A stretch of 64,000 nucleotides of DNA from Apostichopus japonicus (lineage: Eukaryota > Echinodermata > Holothuroidea > Aspidochirotida > Stichopodidae), in contig NC_092567.1 of assembly GCF_037975245.1 (NCBI RefSeq), positions 19,102,876 through 19,166,875 on the forward strand. The letters run 5' to 3'. The translations under genes and the position numbers were made by a program. The notes beneath the pieces are model-generated. The model ran no database searches. It saw only the letters and a list, made by a program, of their open reading frames with translations, and was not told the DNA's origin. Positions within the stretch are counted from its first letter, which is position 1. Every line of letters starts with the position of its first letter. Shown here in pieces: positions 24,101 through 34,925 of the stretch.

Positions 24101-26094
24101 TCAGTTAACTGACCATTCAATATTTCTCTTTTAGTATGGCCGGAGCCCCGGTTTACAATGTTTATATGTACCCAGAGGATGCTCCTAAAATTAATACACG
24201 ATAATAATATAACTTAATAGGGACTCAGGTTTGAATTGTACGTGGGAGAGGGGAGGGAAAAACAGATCACTGTTCAGTGCCATTGGAATTGTGCGCATGG
24301 GCGAAAATGATTCGTCTGAAAAATTATTGGGGTCATGACCCACCCCCTCCCGAAGCTCTGCTTAACGTGAATGATCATACGTCACAAACTGTGCTCAACT
24401 ACGGTAACCAGTTGTCCTGTAATATACTTGAAGGCTATATTGTACAGTACCGTACGGTACTGTGCTGTACAGTACTGTATTGCACACTATTGTATTGCAC
24501 ACTACATTATGATATAGTGTACACTATACTATACCAGGTATGCAGCAGGTGAAAATTCCACTCGAGGGATCAAAATCACCGATAGCGTTGACAAAAACGT
24601 GATCCCACGAAATGATTTCATCACCGTCAGTCGACTGCAAACTGTCATGTCTCGCTACTGAGAAGGCAGAGAAATGCCCAATTCCTGTATCATCTGTAAC
24701 TTCTGCGCATGTGCAGTTTCCGTCCTTGCCTCGGTCTCCTTTCTTGCCTGTTCGACCTGATTAAAACAAAGGCATATATAGTAAAATATTAGATAATAAC
24801 TAACTATAAATAATACCAATAAACAATAAAAGCAACGATAGTCCAATTAAATGTAAAAGTGACTAATTTGCATGTTTAGTAAGCTACCTGAATTCTAAAT
24901 TTATTCATATTATTTTTTATATCCACTGGTTATACGAATTAGAACGGGTCAGTAAACAAATAAACCTTACCCGGCAAACCAGTTTTTCCTCTATCTCCAA
25001 CCGGTCCATTTGGACCAGGCTCTGATGGCCCTTCAGTAGTGTCTCCCGGTGGACCAGTGAGGCCTGCAGCACCCGTTAGCCCACGCGTACCTTGTAATCC
25101 AGGTTTCCCTTCTGGACCCGGTCGACCTTATTAAGAAAAGAATGATTATATATCAGATAATATATTTACGTGTCTAGTAGAAGCTTTCTAAAATAGTTCA
25201 AAGGTCAATGTCATATTTTAAGCATTCTTGTCAATTTTGCATTCAATTAGTTCCTGCATATCGTTTTCGATAGTATCATTTGGTACTATTACATTATGTG
25301 CGTTGTGTACTAAAACAAACTCAGAAATTACACTACAGCAATTGATTTGTTGATTTTGATACATACTGACGTTTGTTTCATTCTAACGGTCATTGGCATT
25401 GTCTTGAATTGGATGTTCCACGCCTACCTTAAATAGTTGTAAAACTTACTCAGTATATAGTGTGTTATATTGATGTGATGATGTCTCGAAATGGAAGTAA
25501 ACATGAAAACGCAAGTTTGCAATAGTACTATATCAACTGCTGAACATAACAATGAATTACCCGAAAATTGTGCAAAGTTTGCATCGCCAACAAATAGTAA
25601 ACTCTGACTAACGATTTAGAACCACCACAGTTGGTTACGTTCTGGTCATATTTACCGTTCTCCAAAACTCCCCGTCAGCCCACCCAGACCCCCACCCCCC
25701 CCCCCCCATCACGGATAATCTTGAGTGCGTTAATTACCATACCTTTTGGTCCATCAGGGCCACTTTCCCCACTGTCACCAGGCGCCCCTGTTTCGGTGTA
25801 ATTTTCCCCCGGGTACCCGTCTCGGCCCTGGTGGCCGTCCGTTCCTTTCGGGCCCGGATAACCGATTTCACCGAAATCTCCAGGAGCACCTGGTGGTCCT
25901 GGTATACCGGTGTGTAAAGGAAAGCATTCTTCGCTGCTGCTTTGACTTCCTCCATCCCGGTTGTCAGTGTTACCATCCATTCCAAAGACTACGTCACGAG
26001 TGACGTCAGTAGAAACGAGGTCCGTCATATGAAGAATGCAGAACATGAGACCTACTGGTCGAAAAATCGCTAGAGTACGTATTAAGATTGCCAT
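21113..26094 (-). CDS. Secreted collagen-like protein with C-terminal C1q domain, five exons
   Basis: Exons in transcript order: 26094-25743, 25126-24971, 24756-24535, 23937-23863 and 21297-21113. All junctions are phase 1 with GT-AG ends, giving 329 aa. Residues 1-28 form a hydrophobic signal-type segment. From residue 63 to about 183 the chain is Gly-X-Y collagen ([10 protein letters not shown] onward) with breaks at ENYTET and near TTEGPSEP, then CTC. Residues ~190-329 are a C1q domain: [40 protein letters not shown] and WLQLYD are all typical positions. Such proteins trimerise and are secreted; C1q-type family members act in complement-like recognition or as C1q/TNF-related factors, and which applies here is unknown. 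The ATG at 26094 has a good context (GCGCCATGG) and begins directly with the signal segment. An in-frame ATG at 26148 would add 18 residues. The 2.6-kb last intron carries nested transposons. Confidence 0.88.
21678..23618. mobile_element. hAT-like element in C1q gene intron 4, with a second element nested in it
   Basis: The ends share a 12-bp terminal inverted repeat CAGTGGCGGAGA, and both flanks are ACCTTTGG (21670-21677 and 23619-23626), an exact 8-bp target duplication. The interior repeats the family block (AGTGCCATTTCC...GCTCCGCTTAGATAG) near 22.68, 23.29 and 23.45 kb. G- and C-runs lie just inside both ends. No transposase ORF was seen, so it is non-autonomous. Confidence 0.9.
22262..22823. 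mobile_element. Nested hAT-like MITE (GGGCGCAGATC ends)
   Basis: The ends are CATGGGCGCAGATC and GATCTGCGCTCATG (inverted, one mismatch). The flanks are CTCCAAAC and CTCAAAAC (7/8 match), so this is an older insertion inside 21678-23618. Both halves contain ACGCGTCCCCACCA-type sequence near the ends. Confidence 0.8.
24444..24463. repeat. Perfect 20-bp palindrome in C1q gene intron 3
   Basis: ACAGTACCGTACGGTACTGT equals its own reverse complement. It is followed by further GTACAGTACTGTAT-type imperfect repeats up to the exon 3 donor. Confidence 0.9.
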
Positions 26095-26843
26095 GGCGCT
26101 TGACTCACCGTCTTCAAGGCAATCGGTAAATATATCACTTTCTTTCAAGTGATCCTTGTTTTCAAGCTAACGAAAGCCTTATACGATGGATAATTAATAT
26201 TCCAGGATTTTGAGAATAGGCCTAATACACCAGCGAATGTTCCAATGGTTTCCAAATGTATCACAGGACCACATTCAATAAAGCAGTAGAAATCTACATC
26301 ACTCGGTCTCACAAATCACAGCGGATAAGTTCCCCGAAATCACTCCAAAAGTTATTTTAAAGATTAAAACTCCGATATGTATATGCATGTATATTCATCC
26401 TCCATCGAATACCATATTAGAAGTGAATATATTAATAAAACTGTTGGCAACTTTATGTGGCCTCTTTCCAACTAATTCCACAGTACATTTTGAAGTGTAT
26501 ATGTATTGCTGTATGTTTGCTTTGGTATAACGTACGGATAAATAATAATATATATTGCCATGAGTAATGATATATAGACTAGCAGTGAACGAATCATAAC
26601 AGTCTGTATTTGCACAGTAGTGAGATACCGTCGAAAAGACTTCCTGCATTACAGAGCCTGCATGGATTAGGAGACAATAGAGTATTAACATCATCTAGGA
26701 ACCTATCCGGTTATGCCTATAGATCTGATTTTACGGTCGGTGGAAAAGGTCATTACAATAATATTTTCGCAATGACTGTTAGTGGATATAAATATCTTCC
26801 ATAAAACAAAGTTAGTTTGGAATTCGGTCTGTACAAATGGGGA
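26095..26843. other. Upstream flank of the C1q gene; nothing further recognised
   Basis: This would hold the 5' UTR and promoter of the minus-strand C1q gene. No TATA-type element or upstream exon could be assigned with confidence. Confidence 0.4.
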
Positions 26844-26851
26844 ATGGAGGG

Positions 26852-27943
26852 CAGTGGCGGCGGAACCGGGGGGGGGCTTGGGGGGGCTCAGCCCCCCCAA
26901 TGAAAAAGTTGAGGGGGCAAATGCATGATAAGCCCCCCCCAATATTTACCAAGGCTCCGAAACGTGCATCTGCCCATTTTTCAATGCATACTTGTCGATC
27001 TGTCCGATGCACACGTATAATATATAGGTGTAATAATTTTAGTAATTGCTGGGGGACCCTCGGCCCGTCCCCTGGCTATAGACCACATTGTCACCCCAAC
27101 CGCGTCTTCACGCCCCGTGAAAAGTGGAAGCAGTGAGGGTGAGTACCGGTAAGCGTAACACAACTTCGTCTTAGGCCAATGACTTGCCTCATTTCAGCCA
27201 GTTCTCCAACATCCCCTTACTTAGTGGCGGAGCGTCCATATATACAGTCAGGGGGCGGATGCCCCCCCCCCCCCCTGACGGACTCAAATGGACTGCTGGC
27301 GCCCTTTTCAGCTTTTCACTACTTTTTACTTATTCGCGATTTTTGACTATTTTATTGCGCACTCATATACCTATTGACATTTGTCATATTCTGTTGGTGT
27401 AATTTTCCGACAAAATGGCGACGACACCTATTTATTCTCCGTTTATCTGCAAATTAGCAAGGCCCGGAAAGGGTCATTTCCTGCAATCTAGGGAGTATCT
27501 TTACTCAAAAAATTTCTGTACGCTCCGTGCCAACCTGTGGTGGCGCTCCGCTTAGATAGTGTCCAAAGCGCCCCTACAGACCATTCTTGCCCCCCCCCGA
27601 CCAATACCCCTAGCTCCGCCACTGTCCTTACTACACTCAAAAACGTCTTTGCGAGTACACTACGAGTAATAGCTACTCTCTTAAAACACCATCGAATATA
27701 CAAATTACAATGTTTTTACAGACTTTTACGTGCAATCTGAGAATTTGCAGGCTTGAGACCCATATTTTAGGGCTAGGTATTCGCAGCATAGAGCACTCGG
27801 GAAGTGCCGTTTCCGGGCATCTGGGGGTTTGAAAAACCCCAAAATTTTCTTGTACGCTCCGCGCCAACCGCTGGTGGCGCTCCGCTTAGATAGTCTCCAC
27901 ACATTAGCCCCCCCCCAATAATTTTTCCGCTCCACCGCGCCTG
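26852..27943. mobile_element. hAT-like element split by a second insertion
   Basis: The flanks are ATGGAGGG on both sides (26844-26851 and 27944-27951), an exact 8-bp target duplication. The left end is CAGTGGCGGCGGAACC and the right end, read inward, is CAGGCGCGGTGGAGCGG, a degenerate inverted repeat. Removing the nested element (403 bp plus one 8-bp duplication) leaves 681 bp, almost exactly the 682 bp of the relative at 44295-44976. No coding capacity. Confidence 0.88.
27222..27624. mobile_element. Nested 403-bp hAT-like MITE
   Basis: The ends share AGTGGCGGAGC as inverted repeat. The flanks are CCCTTACT and TCCTTACT (7/8). It sits inside 26852-27943 and carries the AAAGGGTCATTTCCTGCAAT-type internal block of the family and poly-C tracts near both ends. 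Confidence 0.85.
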
Positions 27944-27951
27944 ATGGAGGG

Positions 27952-29427
27952 GCTTGGGGGGGGGGCAAGTGACCGGGCGAAGAAAAAAGAGGTACGTTTA
28001 GGATCCCATTCATAGTTAGGGACCGGACGGACTGTTCACCCGTAACTCGAAAATCTGTTAACGACAGTTAGATTTTCCGAATAGTGATTTGTTTTTAATT
28101 CAGACATGGTTCAACAGGTGAAAGGGGTCAGCGGGGTCTCTTGCTTCCCTTCTTTTCGTCTGTAGTCATAATAAAGATAATGAGAATGATAAGGGGTTGG
28201 AGAAGAGGGGAGGGGAGGGGGAGGGGAGCGAGAGGAGAGGGGAGGGGAGTTTGAGGGGGAGGGGAGTTTGAGGGGAGTGGAGGAGATCATGAGATGAAAC
28301 ACAGAAGGTATATGTTTATTTGTCTACGGAAGTAACAAAGCGTCTATATTTGGATCTGCGATGTTTTCATTTGTAAGCTATTTCATATTTCATACATTAA
28401 ATGAATCTGCTATTACAACATATAACTGAATCATCACAAAACTTCCTCTGACGAAAACGTAGTCCTATCATGGGCCAAAAAACATGTACTTACAGTTACA
28501 ATAATGGCACTGTGTCAAGTTCTTACTTGCTTCCTACATGCCGAGCTCCATAGCGATAATACACGGCAGTATGCAATGTTGTGGTCACAGATGGGGTTAT
28601 ATGGGTGGCTATAACTATATACATGTCACCTCTCATGAAATAAGTTTGCTTTTAGTTGATGCTTTGTGGAAACCTTGTAATATGATGCTAATACTGTTGT
28701 TTTAGAAATTATTGTCGAATGATGGTATAATGCTATATGTTAAAAAAAATCATCAAGTATTGGCTCCAAATATTCTAGAAATTCAAATAGGCACTACAAT
28801 AGTCGTTCATGCTGCAATTTCACTGTCTCTGAAAGTTTTTTTTTTTTACTCACTGAGATATTTACTTGTCTCATGTAACACACCTTGATGTCAAACATGA
28901 TTTAGTCATGATTCAGAATCACCAGAAAAATATTTCCCCCCAAAATGGGAGCAATATTTAAAATATTCTACATATTTTAAGCCAATATTGATGAAGTTGA
29001 ATTGGTCTTATATTCGTCAAGGGTATCGCACGGTATAATTCTCTGTACCCTTATATAATAGAAAAGCCACTCATTATCACTTATATGCAAACTGAAAAGG
29101 AATCCTACAGCTACTTTTATAAGCCGTTTCATGCAAAACGAAGAGTAGAGTGCAAAACTGAAAAGCGGTTACCTTTTTTGGAGGCACTGTGACACCACAC
29201 ATGCAGTAAATAGCCTCCATTTGACATAATTTGTGAACTTTGATATCTCACAAATGAACAATTCTTCAAATTTCTAGACCAGATCATTCATTGCCAGCAT
29301 CGCTGCCACAAAGCTTGTATATGCTTCTCTTATATATAACCCAGGTCCCACCGACACGACCCTTCGCTCAAAGTAATATAATATAGTATTTAATAATTTA
29401 GGACATAGCCCTATATCACAATTAAAA
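27952..29427. other. Intergenic / 3' flank of the minus-strand 1130-aa gene
   Basis: Contains a purine-rich GGGGAGG-repeat stretch at 28197-28285 and a candidate minus-strand ATTAAA at 29389-29394, 34 bases beyond the stop codon. No gene recognised. Confidence 0.5.
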
Positions 29428-32400
29428 TTATGTCGGAGCATTAGAAGGACTTAAGATCTGTTGTGCTTCAAAGAGTTGTTTCTGAGCATTGTAAAGAAGT
29501 TCCTCTGGCGTCATTTTCCTTCCAGGTCCAACCTGGATAGACGGAAGATAAGAGGGCTCCCTCTTTGATGGCGCTACAACCTGAAGTTCACCTGACGCCT
29601 CTCGAGAAGATATAGGGGAAACATGAATACTATTGGATGTTTTCAAATTTTGCAAACTTTTCTCAGTAAAACCTTGTTTCACAAATAAGTCTAATCCATT
29701 CGTTTCTCCCTTTTGGGTCAACAACTCTTTTTCCATCTCCTCCTTTTCACTCTTTTCTATTTCACCATTCTCTCTGTTACCCCTAACCCCTTTATTTTGT
29801 TTCGCCGGTTTGCTAAAAGCTTGTAATAAGTTATTTACAGCATCGTCAAGTTTATGGTTCTTCTTAGCCGTTTTCTTTTTCTCTTGCACCACGTTTCTTT
29901 CAACTCCAGATTCATTTAAAACGTCACCCCTCTTGTTATCTTCCCCGTTCTTATTTTTCGCACCTCTCTTACTAGCCGCTTCAGCATTTAAAGTTGCCAA
30001 CATTTTAGCAAATTCGTCATCTTTTGGCTTGTCTTCTGTCTCTTTCAAAAAGCTCTCTAAATCCATATCTGGTACATCATTTTTCAAAGAATTTTTAAGA
30101 ATTTCCTCTCTTTCTTGTGTCAATTTCTTTTCAAGTTCCTCATCATTTACTTCTGGTGTCTTTGCTAATTGTACTTCCTCCCCAGTTTCAATCAAACTGA
30201 GCAATCCCTGCATTTTCTTTTCAAATTGCTTCTTTTCTTGTTCCTTTTCTTCTTCCTTTTTCGCTTCTATCTTTTGCTCCTCATCGATTACTCTTTTCTT
30301 TTCTGCTTTCTCTTGTTGATACAACATATCTCTTCTTCTTCCTCTCCTCAGTTTCCTCTTTTCTGATTTATAAAAATCGTCATCAGAATCACTCCGCTCG
30401 AACCATTCATCCGTTAAATCTTTTTCTTGGGCTTCCTTCTCCCCTTCTTCAATCTTCCTCCGGACTCTTTCTTGCACTTCCGCAGCAGGATATTTTTGAG
30501 CAAAGTTCGCCAGAGCACCCCCACTTAATCTATTACTACTCGACTTATCCCTAGTCTTCTTCTTTGAGACAATCACTGTATCATTGATAGATGGAGCAGG
30601 TTTCTCCCTCGTTTGGCTATAGAAAAACTGTGGCTGTGGCGGTTGCATCTGGTAACCATATCCAGGTGGGTACGTACCAGGCGGGAATGGATTCATCGCA
30701 CCTGGTACCATCTGCGGTATCATCTGCGGGTAGAACCCTTGCTGTGGATAATATGGGGACATATAAGGATTAACCATAGGATTAAGCATAGGGTTAATCA
30801 TCATTGGGTTCATCATTGGGTTCATAACTGGCATACCCATTGGCATTTGCAGGGGGATCTGCTGAGCTCCTTGGGGAGAATTTTCACTGGTTTCGTCAGA
30901 AGGACCTTCGCCAGATAAAGCTTTTATTAGAGTTGATTGAAATGATGCATCATTCGGAGTGGTGTTTATAATAATCACCGGTCTGTTCCCCATTATTCCT
31001 TCTCCCTTTTGAGATGTCCCCTCAGTAGTTGATTCCTCCTTGGGATCTTGGTTTTTATCTCCCCCCTCGGCAGTATCTTCCGCAACTTTTTCGTTTACTT
31101 GAGATGATTCGGATGTCCCCTTGTTCAGTTCCGTTGTCTGTTCTGTATCATTGTTAGGAGTTTCAGTAAGATCTCTTTGAAGAGCAGCTTCCTTTACCTC
31201 TGTTTTTAAAGTTGTTGAATTCTTTGATCCAAATAAAGTGGTCTTAAGTTTATTCCAACCTAAACCGTCTTTCTCCTCTTTGACATCTGTTTTAGGTATC
31301 GGTATGACTTCATCCTTTGGAGCTTCTTCGACTTTTGAAGTTTCATCAAATACGAATGGACTACAAGCAACTGAGTGTTTAGATATAACACTCGGGGCTC
31401 GATCTACAGTTTGAAGATTTGCTCTTGAGCGACCGAGTAAACTTACTCTAGATTGAGATACGGTCTTCATGGAAATAGCATCGTCCGTATTACTTTTTCT
31501 TCTTAAAAATCCAAATAAACCTTTATTCTCCTTCTTTTCCTCTTCTTTCTCGTTTTGTATCTCTGTTTCTGGTTCTGGTTCGACTTCTTCGTTTTCTGTT
31601 TTATCGGCGGCTTGCTCATCTTGAATCGGCTCTTCCTCCGTGGTTGGTATGTCTTCTGCAACCTTATCCTCCTCTGCTACTACTTCGTTATCTTTTCCAT
31701 TCTCCTCTCCTTCGTCGTCGACTTTGCCTTCATCCTCTTCCGATTTTTCATCTTCTTTCTTTTCTTCCTCCTTCTCTTCATCAGCTTTTTTATCTTCCTC
31801 TTCCTCTTCCGCCTTTTTCCTTTCTTCTACTTTCTTGAAGAGTTTTTTAGAGAAAAGACCGACTTTTCCAAAAACAGACAGTCTCCTAGGAAGTGAGTCA
31901 GGAGGCTTTTTAGCGGCTCCTTCATCTTGTTTCTCTTCGTCATTTTTCTCTTCTGTCTGTTTTTGTTTCTCCTTCACTTGATCGACTTCAGGGGGTTCCT
32001 CTTTTGGGACTTCACGTAGTTCTTCTTTGGGGATTTCCTGTGGCTCCTCTTTCGGTTTCTCATTAGGTACATCTGCAATTGGTGATTCCTCTATAACTTT
32101 CTTGTCTTCTTCATCAATCTCCTCTGTATCCTCTTTGCTTATTTCTCTCTCCTCTTTTGCTTCCTTTGCAGCAGTAACCGGTCGCTGAGATTGATGTGTT
32201 GCTGGACGAAGTGATTTCGATGTTTCTGGGCGGTCTGACTTAACGGTCGGTGGCCTATTAGAAATTCTAGAAGGTTCTCTCTTACTCTGATTGGTCAAAG
32301 GTCTTTTGGACTGCGATGAGATTGACCGTTTAGACTGTGACGTAATAGGTCTAGTTGACTGGTTTGTAGGAGGGCGTAAAGTTTGTTTTGTGGTTGGTCT

Positions 32401-32820
32401 TTTTCCATTATTCAATACACTTTTTCGATTTGCATCGTCAGTTTCATTAGCTTCAGGAATTTCATCTAAGGCACCAACTTTTCGCACTGATCTCCTACCT
32501 GTCCCAAGTGAGGAACGCCTAGGTCCTCCTCTGCCTCTCCCACGCCCTCTTCCTCTTCCCGTGGGTTTCAATCCCTTCTTCTCTGCTTTTCGTTTCTCTT
32601 CCCATATCTTAGCTCTCCTCAGTGACTCCTCTCTTCTCTCCCTCTCTTTCTTCCATTCTTCATCTTCTTCTTCTTCTTGTTTGGGAGTCGGAGCTTTCTC
32701 ATCAGTTTGTTGTTCTCCACCTTCTTTATTGTCTGGGTTGGGTTTTTTCTTTTTCTTTTTCTTTGGAGGCGCGACGAATTTGAAGTGCTGGATTTGTGAT
32801 GGAGGAGGATCTTTCGCCAT
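29428..32820 (-). CDS. 1130-aa Lys/Glu-rich, largely disordered protein, function unknown
   Basis: One uninterrupted coding exon. The ATG at 32820 has good context (GACGATGG), and TTTTACAG at 32866-32867 marks an acceptor, so 32821-32865 is 5' UTR behind an intron. The N-terminus has a lysine run (20-26) and an RG-repeat (88-99, GRGRGRGRGRGG). Residues 141-217 are repeats of an RPxTxQSx-type octamer rich in Arg, Ser and Thr. Residues ~220-430 are acidic with KEEP-type repeats. Residues ~660-735 are Met/Pro/Asn/Tyr-rich (NPMMNPMM, PYYPQQGFYPQM). The rest (about 780-1000) is charged and likely coiled-coil (EERVRRK-type). Possible basophilic-kinase sites are RRSSLG (101-106), PRRLSVF (311-317) and FLRRKS (438-443). 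There is no signal peptide or membrane segment. I recognise no family. Length, absence of stops and codon-scale periodicity make it a real gene; RNA or cytoskeletal roles would be guesses. Confidence 0.85.
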   Translation of the reverse strand: MAKDPPPSQIQHFKFVAPPKKKKKKKPNPDNKEGGEQQTDEKAPTPKQEEEEDEEWKKERERREESLRRAKIWEEKRKAEKKGLKPTGRGRGRGRGRGGPRRSSLGTGRRSVRKVGALDEIPEANETDDANRKSVLNNGKRPTTKQTLRPPTNQSTRPITSQSKRSISSQSKRPLTNQSKREPSRISNRPPTVKSDRPETSKSLRPATHQSQRPVTAAKEAKEEREISKEDTEEIDEEDKKVIEESPIADVPNEKPKEEPQEIPKEELREVPKEEPPEVDQVKEKQKQTEEKNDEEKQDEGAAKKPPDSLPRRLSVFGKVGLFSKKLFKKVEERKKAEEEEEDKKADEEKEEEKKEDEKSEEDEGKVDDEGEENGKDNEVVAEEDKVAEDIPTTEEEPIQDEQAADKTENEEVEPEPETEIQNEKEEEKKENKGLFGFLRRKSNTDDAISMKTVSQSRVSLLGRSRANLQTVDRAPSVISKHSVACSPFVFDETSKVEEAPKDEVIPIPKTDVKEEKDGLGWNKLKTTLFGSKNSTTLKTEVKEAALQRDLTETPNNDTEQTTELNKGTSESSQVNEKVAEDTAEGGDKNQDPKEESTTEGTSQKGEGIMGNRPVIIINTTPNDASFQSTLIKALSGEGPSDETSENSPQGAQQIPLQMPMGMPVMNPMMNPMMINPMLNPMVNPYMSPYYPQQGFYPQMIPQMVPGAMNPFPPGTYPPGYGYQMQPPQPQFFYSQTREKPAPSINDTVIVSKKKTRDKSSSNRLSGGALANFAQKYPAAEVQERVRRKIEEGEKEAQEKDLTDEWFERSDSDDDFYKSEKRKLRRGRRRDMLYQQEKAEKKRVIDEEQKIEAKKEEEKEQEKKQFEKKMQGLLSLIETGEEVQLAKTPEVNDEELEKKLTQEREEILKNSLKNDVPDMDLESFLKETEDKPKDDEFAKMLATLNAEAASKRGAKNKNGEDNKRGDVLNESGVERNVVQEKKKTAKKNHKLDDAVNNLLQAFSKPAKQNKGVRGNRENGEIEKSEKEEMEKELLTQKGETNGLDLFVKQGFTEKSLQNLKTSNSIHVSPISSREASGELQVVAPSKREPSYLPSIQVGPGRKMTPEELLYNAQKQLFEAQQILSPSNAPT

Positions 32821-32949
32821 CGTCGGCTCAAAGTGAATTCACTGATTTGAAACATCGAGACATTTCTGTAAAATATAAAGAACAGTAAATTAATTATTCA
32901 AATCATTGGATAAAACAAAAGCAAATTCAATATAAGAGATACCCATGTT

Positions 32950-33360
32950 CATAGGCGTAGGAGCCCAATTTGATTTTTTTGGGTGGGGGGGGGGGGGGCT
33001 GTAACGACCTGCCCGAAAAATATAACCATCATTTTTTGCGCGATCCGCGCGCGTTCAACATGTTATTGTACATATCATATAGGCATGCAACGGTTATTAC
33101 ATCGCATGCCAATTACATACAATCATTTACCGTGTTATTACCCTTCCATATTGGTTATCATGTTTGGGGAAGTCGTTACAATAATAATGATCATAATAAT
33201 AACAGGTTAACCATTGAAAAACACATTGCAATTTATATTCTTTCAGTAGGTGCCCGAAAAATTCTCAGCATATTGCCCGAATTTTCACAAAAAAATATTT
33301 GGTTAGGAGGGGTTGCAGCCCCCAGCCCCCTCCCCTCCCCCCCCGCCTCCTACGAAAATG
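32950..33360. mobile_element. Probable hAT-like MITE with degraded ends
   Basis: The ends CATAGGCGTAGGAG and (read inward) CATTTTCGTAGGAG match at 11 of 14. A G-run lies inside the left end and a C-run inside the right. Flanks CCCATGTT and CTCATGTG agree at 6 of 8. It lies 85 bp upstream of the 1130-aa gene's coding exon, in its presumed 5' intron. Confidence 0.65.
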
Positions 33361-33368
33361 CTCATGTG

Positions 33369-34767
33369 TACTATTTACCAAGAAATACAGCTCTCTCGAG
33401 GCTATTGTCTTTCGTTTCTTTGTGTTTCAATTGGCTGGTTTTTCTTTTTGGAAACACGGAGCCACAAATCCACAATCCTCTTTGGTTTGTTGTGATTTAT
33501 CTATATGTGGACAATGATGCTTCTAGAATCGAAATCATTCCACAATGTTTCATTTATTAATTACATAAAAGTAACCCAGGCTGCAGTACCTTATTATCTC
33601 AACAACAGAACAAAGCTGCGAAGCTGTCAGTTTGGTAAATTAGCTTCGTTTCACCGAATAAACTCTTTAATTACTACATATTTAATAACTCTAAGACTTA
33701 TTCCTTTATTGTTGAACCTACAACAACTACTCCAGAATTAGCAGATCGAATTTATTGAGTTATTGAAAATAGCAGATTTACAAGGAAAGGAATGGCGTGG
33801 GAAGGGTCAATTTGTTCGTATAGTCAATTTGTTCGTATCGTTAATCGTCGATACAGAAATGTTTGTGCCACACACTATCCCCGAACACAGAACACTTAGC
33901 CTGATCATTTTACTTTCGTGGTAAATTATTTTAACGTCACCCACGATGGTAATAGAGCTCCTTCTTCAGAGAAGGAGGGTGCGACAAATAGGGTCATTGA
34001 AGCCGACTACCATATTTAAGCCTAGCACGGGTTGAAAAGGGGGATACCCTCACACACCCTGGATACGCGTCTGTTTATTGTTAACTTAATTATTATAGCA
34101 CAACTTTCGGTAGTAATTTCGGTGCTTATACCAGTATGTACCTCCACCTCCAGCTTCCACCCCCGCCCCCAGCCTCCCTCTTTAGTGTATAAGCCACTGT
34201 ATGATACATTGTGGTCCACATGTAGAGTATTCGAATCAATTAGGAAGTTTTTTTGCTGCTCCCCGTTCCTACTGTGGAAGAAGAGATGTGTTTGTAATAC
34301 ACTTTACGTAGTACAAGAAATTCTTACATCATGAACCACATGATTATCATGAATCTTTGTCATGGAATCTCCCCATGCCGCAATCTTGCCCTTCTCTCAA
34401 ATCTTCCCGTAAACCCACCATCGCCCATTATAATTTGCCTTCTTTGTCAATTAAATATAGGCCATTTAGCTTTTACTTAGCTAATGCGTTACGAAAGTTC
34501 ATATAGTCTCAAGTAACTCTTTGCTCATATTCAAAGGTCAATCGCTGTAAGTATTGACGCGGTCTATTACGTCATAAACCATCTAAATATTCTATAAGAA
34601 CCAAAAAATGTCGTTTACCTCTATTTTTTTCTTTTCCTTACTTAGTTCAGGGAACTATCTTTGTTGTGTTCTTTACTTGTAATAGGTGCATCTTACACCC
34701 CAAACACGTAGGTCTATCGTACGTTTAAGCCAACATTCATAACTTAGTGACAAAAGAAGTACATACC
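33369..34767. other. No supported gene; probable intron or intergenic
   Basis: A short tandem CAATTTGTTCGTAT motif occurs at 33808-33838. Otherwise nothing was recognised. Confidence 0.45.
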
Positions 34768-34773
34768 AGTATT

Positions 34774-34911
34774 AGTCGATCCATCCCACATTTTGATAGA
34801 AATATGATACCCTACAAAGGTGCTGATAATTTTCAGTTGTTTTTCAAATCTCTGTCCAGGGAATAATTGGTGAAAGATCTCGTTGTAAACATGAAATCCG
34901 CCATTAAATCT
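34774..34911 (-). CDS. Possible isolated coding exon, family not recognised
   Basis: On the minus strand an open frame runs from an acceptor-like CTTCAACAG to a good donor (ACTG followed by GTATGT). It translates to a ~46-residue protein-like segment with GGFHVYNEIFHQLFPGQRF and ISIKMWDGSTNTG as recognisable non-repetitive stretches, which look more like folded-domain sequence than random translation. Partner exons were not found and the reading frame is also open further upstream, so boundaries are uncertain. It could belong to an unseen minus-strand gene or be chance. Confidence 0.3.
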
Positions 34912-34925
34912 GTTGAAGCTATTAC

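Noticed and set aside
29633-32836. Several plus-strand open frames of 60-228 codons
   Set aside because: Antisense shadows of the 1130-aa minus-strand gene; Ser/Phe/Leu-rich translations are the complement of Lys/Glu codons.
32970-33560. 196-codon plus-strand open frame
   Set aside because: Runs through a probable MITE with G- and C-runs; no protein-like composition or splice context.
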